From JBEKTY01 sp049515555 (GTDB lineage Bacteria > Planctomycetota > Planctomycetia > Pirellulales > Thermoguttaceae), in NCBI GenBank assembly GCA_049515555.1, contig JBEKTY010000137.1, positions 1-26,309 of the forward strand: a stretch of DNA of 26,309 bases, given 5' to 3'. The translations under genes and the position numbers were made by a program. Position 1 is the first letter of the stretch. Every line of letters begins with the position of its first letter. Below the pieces are notes generated by a model. It was not told the DNA's origin. It saw nothing but the letters and a program-made list of their open reading frames with translations, and ran no database searches. Of the stretch, positions 22,235-26,309 are shown piece by piece.

Positions 22235-22901
22235 GGAAGTCGGCCTGCGGCACAATCCTGAAGCCGGCGGCCTCGATCTCCTTCGTGAACACCTCTTGGC
22301 CGGCGCGAATGTGCTTCATCAGCCAGTCGGGAGTCTTGCCCTCGATGCGCCGATATTCGACCAGAACGAGCTGGCCGCCGGGCCGCAGGGCCCGATGAAT
22401 GGAGGCCATCGTCTTCTGCGGATACTCGAAATGATGGTAGGTGTCGCTGATGAAAGCCAAGTCGATGGAATTGGGCGGCAGCTCGGTGGAGGTGGGCGTG
22501 CAGATGACGCCCGTCACGTTCGTGAGTCCCGCCTCCCGGGAAGTCTTCTGGATGTGCTCGATGAAGTTTCGGGCGATGTCCACGGCGTAGACCCGGCCCG
22601 TAGGACCGACCTGGGCGGCGAACATTCGGGTGAAAATACCGGTGCCGGCGCCGATGTCGGCCACCGTCATGCCGGGCTTGAGCCGGCACGCGGCCAGGAT
22701 CTCGTTGCGCTTGGCAAAGGCCTCGCGCCCCTCCGTCTCCAATATGCTTTGGGACGCCTTGATATCCGGGTTCTCGTATTGCTTATTGATGCCCGGGCGG
22801 ACGCTCTTCTCCTGGGCATAGACGGGAGCGGCGCCGAGGGCCAACACGGCAAGCAGCAGCCGCCAGCGGTTCCGTTGCGGGCGCGGAAAGGCGTTCATCA
22901 T
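22158..22901 (-). CDS. Exported class I SAM-dependent methyltransferase
   Basis: The 247 residues start with a basic region and a hydrophobic segment ending PVYA-QE (about 1-30), a good Sec signal peptide. The rest is a class I methyltransferase: motif I ADIGAGTGIF (82-90), VYAVDIARNFIEH (motif II), IDLAFISDTYHHFEYPQ (motif IV) and LRPGGQLVLVEYR (post motif). Methyltransferases of this kind with a signal are known from planctomycetes, though an external SAM supply is unclear. The last residues (EPSAHRPGSVPPR) extend past the usual end and overlap the isochorismatase gene. It shares an 84-base divergent promoter region with the zinc-ribbon gene. Confidence 0.87.
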   Translation of the reverse strand: MMNAFPRPQRNRWRLLLAVLALGAAPVYAQEKSVRPGINKQYENPDIKASQSILETEGREAFAKRNEILAACRLKPGMTVADIGAGTGIFTRMFAAQVGPTGRVYAVDIARNFIEHIQKTSREAGLTNVTGVICTPTSTELPPNSIDLAFISDTYHHFEYPQKTMASIHRALRPGGQLVLVEYRRIEGKTPDWLMKHIRAGQEVFTKEIEAAGFRIVPQADFLKDNYFVRFEKVEPSAHRPGSVPPR

Positions 22902-22985
22902 AATTGCTCACAGGGGTTGAGTATCGCCGCTCGGCGCGGGATGATTATATCTTAAAGTATACACGCCGCCGCGGGGTTTGTCGCC
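22902..22985. promoter_or_regulatory. Divergent promoter region of the methyltransferase and zinc-ribbon genes
   Basis: An 84-base gap between two outward-facing genes. The AT-rich core GATTATATCTTAAAGTATAC stands out in GC-rich surroundings and contains -10-like words on both strands (TATAAT on the reverse strand, AGTATAC on the forward). No defined operator was found. Confidence 0.45.
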
Positions 22986-23237
22986 ATGTGGAACGATAAC
23001 GAGGGCGACGGGCCGGACGACGCCGACGAAGTTGATGCAGCGCCCGAGGCCGACGACGAGGAGACAACGATTCCTTGCCCGTATTGCAAGCGGCCCATCC
23101 ACGAGGATTCGTACCGCTGCCCCCATTGCGGAAACTACCTTTCAGAGGAGGACTCCGCTTCCTCTCGCAAGCCTTGGTGGATCATCGTGGGAGCGCTGCT
23201 CGTTCTCTACGTCGTCTATCGGTGGATAGTCGGATGA
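22986..23237 (+). CDS. Tail-anchored zinc-ribbon protein
   Basis: The 83 residues have three parts. The first 28 are very acidic (Asp/Glu-rich), the middle is a zinc ribbon with C31-PYC34 and C45-PHC48, and the end is a basic stop (RKPWW) plus one membrane helix (IIVGALLVLYVVYRWIVG, 66-83). The protein should face the cytosol with its C-terminus in the membrane. Such small zinc-ribbon anchors occur widely in planctomycetes, with unknown role. The ATG at 22986 starts the acidic segment; no ribosome site stands out. Confidence 0.8.
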   Translation: MWNDNEGDGPDDADEVDAAPEADDEETTIPCPYCKRPIHEDSYRCPHCGNYLSEEDSASSRKPWWIIVGALLVLYVVYRWIVG

Positions 23238-23377
23238 CGGCTCGCGGCGGTGACTATAATGAGGCGATGATCTGCGATGGGCAGGCAGTTGTTTTCCGCG
23301 ATATTTTCGCGCCTGGTGCGTATCCGGGCGGAGGCCGTGTGAACGAGGCTCATACCGAGCCGAAAGGAGAACACAAG

Positions 23378-24028
23378 ATGAACGGGAAGAGCCTGTTCGT
23401 GGGTGTGCTGGCCGGGACGCTCCTGGCCGGCGGCTGGTGGAGCACGCCATCGTTGCCGGCGGCGGAGAAGACCTCACGGGCCGCCCGCGGCGCCTCGCAA
23501 GGCCGAAAGGTCATGGGCATCGTCACCGCTAAGACCGACAAGGACATCATGGTCAAGGCCGAGGGGGAGAAGGAAGCCAAACGCTACCTCCTGGCCGCGG
23601 CCGGCGGCACGCCGTCGGCCGACCTTCAGGCCGCGCTGAAGATGGTCTTCGTGACAAACCTCGTGGCCCTCCAGTGGCAGGGGGAGGAGGAGCCGGTGCT
23701 GAGCGGCATCCATGCCTTCCATTCCCAGACCAGATTCGGGACGGTCACCGGGACCGTGGCCGCCGTAGAGCCGGCGGCAAATATGCCTTCCTTCGACGTC
23801 ACGCCGAGCGGCCGGGGGTATACCCAGCGCTACGTGCCCCGCTGGGACGTGGCGGCAAAGGGCTGGGATAAGACTCTGGTCGGCACCATCGCCGGACTGA
23901 ACGTCGACGACAAGGTAAAGGTCGCCTGGTCCTACGACGAGCGGATGCGCGCCAATCAAATCCAGGTTCTCTCGCGGCCGAAACCAAAACGAGTGAAGAA
24001 GGAAGTACCGTCAGACGAGACGCCGTGA
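23378..24028 (+). CDS. Exported protein of unknown function
   Basis: I take the ATG at 23378 because AAAGGAG lies eight bases before it and a signal peptide follows (KSLFVGVLAGTLLAGGWW, cleavage near LPAAE). The mature 190 residues are probably beta-rich, with repeated strand words (GRKVMGIVTAKTDKDIMVKA; RFGTVTGTVAAVEPA; KTLVGTIAGLNVDDKVKVAW), which suggests two or three small OB- or barrel-like units. The tail is Lys/Pro-rich (SRPKPKRVKKEVP). Longer frames starting upstream at 23075 run across the zinc-ribbon gene and are not credible. I do not recognise a family. Confidence 0.75.
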   Translation: MNGKSLFVGVLAGTLLAGGWWSTPSLPAAEKTSRAARGASQGRKVMGIVTAKTDKDIMVKAEGEKEAKRYLLAAAGGTPSADLQAALKMVFVTNLVALQWQGEEEPVLSGIHAFHSQTRFGTVTGTVAAVEPAANMPSFDVTPSGRGYTQRYVPRWDVAAKGWDKTLVGTIAGLNVDDKVKVAWSYDERMRANQIQVLSRPKPKRVKKEVPSDETP

Positions 24029-24243
24029 CGCGATTACCGGCGGCAACGGCGGCGACCCGATCGACGGCGGCAGCGGTGAAGACGTAATCCATGAGGGCAA
24101 CGGCTGGAACAGCCCGGAGATCGCCGACGGCAGCGATGCGGGCCAAGCCGGCGTGGATAATACCTACCAGAACGGGGATCGCAACGGGGGGATCGCAACC
24201 GAGGATCGCAACCGGGACGCAGCTACTACCGACAAGTTGTACT
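23997..24243 (+). pseudogene. Remnant of an RTX-like calcium-binding repeat protein
   Basis: A frame open from 23997 to a TGA at 24241-24243 encodes GGNGGDPIDGGSGEDVI, close to two RTX nonapeptides (GGxGxDxUx). An Asp/Asn/Gly-rich stretch follows (GVDNTYQNGDRNGG). It has no start codon or ribosome site, so it is likely a gene remnant. The DNA near 24176-24212 contains three copies of GGATCGCAAC spaced 13-14 bases apart. A chance frame cannot be excluded. Confidence 0.35.
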
Positions 24244-24260
24244 GAAAACTAGCTCCGTCT

Positions 24261-24290
24261 ACGTTTCAACTCTTTACGTTTCAACTCTTT
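24261..24290. repeat. Perfect tandem duplication of a 15-base unit
   Basis: ACGTTTCAACTCTTT occurs twice without a gap, upstream of the unknown membrane protein gene. It is AT-richer than its surroundings and could be a paired binding site or a replication slip. Confidence 0.85.
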
Positions 24291-24354
24291 ATGCCCCATT
24301 TTCATGCCCGTGGGAATGGCGAAAGCAGCAACGGGGGAGAAGAAGGTGACCAAC

Positions 24355-25005
24355 ATGTTTGACAATCCTGCTGCGATCTGGTCGGCGGTTGCGGCGACCC
24401 TTGCCGCGTGGTGTTCTTTTCTAATCTGGCGAACGCAACGGAGCAACCTTCTTGAATCCCTCCGCCCGGAATTGGTACTGATGGATTGGGGAAGAAGACA
24501 AGAGCCGCATTATGAGGTTGTATCCTTCAAGGCAATTCGGAACGTCGGGCGTGGCGTGGCGATTAGGGTCTATATGAGGAATGCGGACGAATGGTTTAAG
24601 CAAGGCAAGCGTAGCTCGCAACGCCCGTGGGAGTTCTCTACCCAGTGCGACGACATACCAACCCTTGCCCCTAACGAGACTGTGAAAATACCCGGAGAGG
24701 TGGTTCTTAATTGGAACACCGGCGCGCCGGACCAGCACGGCACCAAGACTATCAGTATTGTAATTGGGATTTTCTGTTGGGATACCAGATGGACGCGGTA
24801 TGAAACGGTTTACTACCTTCATGCCTTCCTTCCATCGGATACGCTTTCGGGCAACAATCTTGTCGCTCCAGGCCTGTTCCTATCGGACCGCGTGGTACAC
24901 ATAAGATCAAGGCTGTCATTTAGAATTGAGAACGCAGCACGCGGCGTTGCGCGCAAAGCAGCGCGGTTGTGTAATAGAGTGAGGGGCAACAGTACGAAGG
25001 GATAG
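24355..25005 (+). CDS. Unknown single-pass membrane protein of lower GC
   Basis: From the ATG at 24355 (preceded by AGAAGG) there are 216 residues; an alternative ATG at 24304 adds 17. A membrane helix lies near the N-terminus (AAIWSAVAATLAAWCSFLIW), followed by RTQRSN and a soluble domain with strands LRPELVLMDW, VSFKAIRNVGRGVAIRVYM, TVKIPGEVVLNW and TISIVIGIFCWDT. The tail is basic. Base composition is clearly less GC-rich than its neighbours and third positions are more mixed, which suggests acquisition by transfer. The plan resembles small membrane-anchored proteins found near phage and defence regions, but I cannot name a family. Confidence 0.7.
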   Translation: MFDNPAAIWSAVAATLAAWCSFLIWRTQRSNLLESLRPELVLMDWGRRQEPHYEVVSFKAIRNVGRGVAIRVYMRNADEWFKQGKRSSQRPWEFSTQCDDIPTLAPNETVKIPGEVVLNWNTGAPDQHGTKTISIVIGIFCWDTRWTRYETVYYLHAFLPSDTLSGNNLVAPGLFLSDRVVHIRSRLSFRIENAARGVARKAARLCNRVRGNSTKG

Positions 25006-25226
25006 GAGTGGCGGGACCAGGGGGAGAAGGCCCCAGAAACCGCGCAGCAGTTGCTGGTCAGAAAATGGGCCAGAACTGTTGTTTCTCGAAGACGGATTTG
25101 GGCTCCAGGGACGTGAACTCGTGGACCCCTGGTTGATTCCCGGACGTGAAGCCGAGGATGCAGCCGGCCTTCGGCAATGGAACCGGGCGATCATCCCTGT
25201 CGTGATTCAACGGCGAAGCAGCCGCC
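25006..25226. other. 221-base gap with no recognised gene
   Basis: Short frames are open on both strands but none has a ribosome site or a known motif. The two flanking genes converge here, so at least one terminator is expected; no strong hairpin with a T run was seen. Confidence 0.5.
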
Positions 25227-26309
25227 TCAGCGCCGCTTGGCATAGGCCCGCACGTAGTCCACGTACATGTACGAGGGGCTCAGGGCCTTGTCGATCGGCC
25301 AGCCGCCGCCCATGGCCAGGTTCACCAGCATGTACAGCGGGACTTTGCCCTCCTCCGGCGTCTTCTGCTTCCCGATCTCGATACGATCGAAGTACCAGGT
25401 GACGTGGGCCTCGTCAACCATGACGCCGTAGGTGTGGAAGTCGTCGGTCAACCCCGGCGCGTCGAAGAACTCGTTGCCTTGCGCCCAGTGCCTGCCGTCC
25501 GGGTGCCAGACGTGCATCGTGCTCTGCACCGCATTGGGCAGCACGCCGTAGTGCTCCACCACGTCGATCTCGATGTTGGCCCGCTTCTTGTCCGTTAGCG
25601 ACGGCTGGCCCAGCAGCCAGAAGGCGGGCCACATGCCGCGGCTCTTGGGGAACTTGGCGCGCATCTCGAAGTAGCCGAACTTCTGGGAAAAGCCCTGTCC
25701 CTTGGGGTCCGCCGAGGCCAGAATCCCCGCGCACCACACGCCGTTCTTCTTCGCCGCCTCGATGCGCAGGATGCCCTTGTCGACCGTGAAGGGAAACCCG
25801 TCCTTCTGCTCGACAAAGCGGGCGTCGCCAAAGTTCTCCTTGGTGCCGGTGAACCAGCGCGTGCCCGGCCCGGTGGCGGAAACGCTCAGGTCGTTGAACT
25901 CGTCGTCGAAAGTCATGGCGTAGCCGTCGAGCTTCAGCGTGGCAGCGGGCAGCTTCGGCAGGGGGGCCGTCGAATCGACCTTGAGCACGCCGATCTGGTA
26001 GCTGTTCGCGCTCTCCGCGCCCCGCCCTTTGTCAATCGTCACGCCGTCGCCGGTCTTCAGCAGCGGGCGGTCCCAGCCACGCCCGGCGGCCCGGCGGTCG
26101 TAAAGGCCCAGTATGATCCGGTAGTTGCCGTCAGGAATGTCGATCGGCACCAGGACTTTGCGACTGTACTCGATGCGGCCGGACCAGATGGAGGTGGGCG
26201 CCGGGGAAATATGGTCGCTTTGGAACATCATCTTGCCGCCCGGCCCGACGAAATGCACGAAGGTCTCGAAGTCCCGGCCCATGGGCTCCGCCTCCCAGCG
26301 ATAGGTAAT
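25227..26309 (-). CDS. GH16 family glycoside hydrolase (5' end beyond window)
   Basis: At least 360 residues. The frame is open to the window edge beyond the first Met at 26282 (ITYRWEAEPMG), so the start and any signal peptide are missing. The N-terminal part is a beta-sandwich domain (VHFVGPGGKMMFQSDH, NYRIILGLYDRRAAGRGW) like those fused to planctomycete sugar-active proteins. The C-terminal 240 residues are a GH16 laminarinase/lichenase-type jelly roll: MTFDDEFNDLS, KFGYFEMRAKFPKSRGMWPA, then the catalytic motif ExDxxE in IEIDVVEHYG (E238, D240, E243, counted from the Met at 26282), and FHTYGVMVDEAHVTWYFDR. It hydrolyses beta-1,3/1,4 glucans or related galactans outside the cell; the exact substrate cannot be told. 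Confidence 0.92.
   Translation of the reverse strand: MTYRWEAEPMGRDFETFVHFVGPGGKMMFQSDHISPAPTSIWSGRIEYSRKVLVPIDIPDGNYRIILGLYDRRAAGRGWDRPLLKTGDGVTIDKGRGAESANSYQIGVLKVDSTAPLPKLPAATLKLDGYAMTFDDEFNDLSVSATGPGTRWFTGTKENFGDARFVEQKDGFPFTVDKGILRIEAAKKNGVWCAGILASADPKGQGFSQKFGYFEMRAKFPKSRGMWPAFWLLGQPSLTDKKRANIEIDVVEHYGVLPNAVQSTMHVWHPDGRHWAQGNEFFDAPGLTDDFHTYGVMVDEAHVTWYFDRIEIGKQKTPEEGKVPLYMLVNLAMGGGWPIDKALSPSYMYVDYVRAYAKRR

Noticed and set aside
23075..23377. Upstream extension of the exported protein gene to 23075
   Set aside because: It overlaps the zinc-ribbon gene in another frame; a strong AAAGGAG and a signal peptide support the start at 23378.
25079..25402. Forward open frame of 107 residues near the end of the window
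   Set aside because: Its second half is antisense to the GH16 gene, there is no ribosome site, and the composition is low-complexity.

Overview
The window looks like a chromosomal segment from a Planctomycetota bacterium, probably from the Pirellulales or a nearby order. This rests on several things: high GC content; the DUF1549/DUF1553, Tat-exported DUF1501 and PPC-domain gene trio; a DUF1559 protein; a ClpS of the planctomycete type; secreted glycoside hydrolases; and many palindromic intergenic repeats. The assignment is by recognition of families, not by a database search.

Layout. Positions 1-2887 (+) hold the end of an unknown gene, ispD (isoprenoid precursor synthesis), tyrS and a single-pass membrane protein. 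Positions 3000-3994 (-) hold a stand-alone LigD-type 3'-phosphoesterase and a small membrane protein whose 3' end runs into a simple-sequence array. Positions 4495-9750 (+) hold the three-gene exported cassette: DUF1549/DUF1553, DUF1501 (Tat) and a PPC-domain protein. Positions 9788-13583 (-) hold rdgB, an exported SPOR-like protein, mtaB and clpS, probably as two transcription units (SPOR-like then rdgB; clpS then mtaB). Positions 13830-16909 (+) hold an M20 dipeptidase, an orphan DUF2442 protein and serS. Positions 17109-19757 hold a DUF1559 gene with a disrupted or split N-terminus, an ISKra4-like transposase, tRNA-Leu(UAA) and a 23-residue Lys/Arg-rich micropeptide. Positions 19798-24028 hold a secreted clan GH-A glycosidase, an isochorismatase-like hydrolase, an exported methyltransferase (-), a tail-anchored zinc-ribbon protein and a small exported protein. 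Positions 24029-26309 hold a degraded RTX-like fragment, an unknown membrane protein of lower GC and a GH16 glucanase cut by the window edge (-).

Housekeeping genes (ispD, tyrS, serS, mtaB, clpS, rdgB, tRNA-Leu) are interleaved with lineage-specific exported proteins and glycan-active enzymes, as is common in planctomycetes, which rarely keep long operons.

The most distinctive signal is between the genes. At least four repeat families each have two hairpins facing one another. Three of these (near 2925 and 13731, 4124 and 6122) begin with GTAG and end in its complement or a close variant, the layout of REP doublets (REPINs) mobilised by RAYT transposases. A single GTAG hairpin lies at 16978. 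A further palindrome sits inside the mtaB coding sequence, and several G/A/T-rich tandem arrays flank genes. I did not find a new defence or metabolic system. The best candidates for something undescribed are the repeat system, the cysteine-less DUF1549 variant cassette and the micropeptide beside tRNA-Leu.
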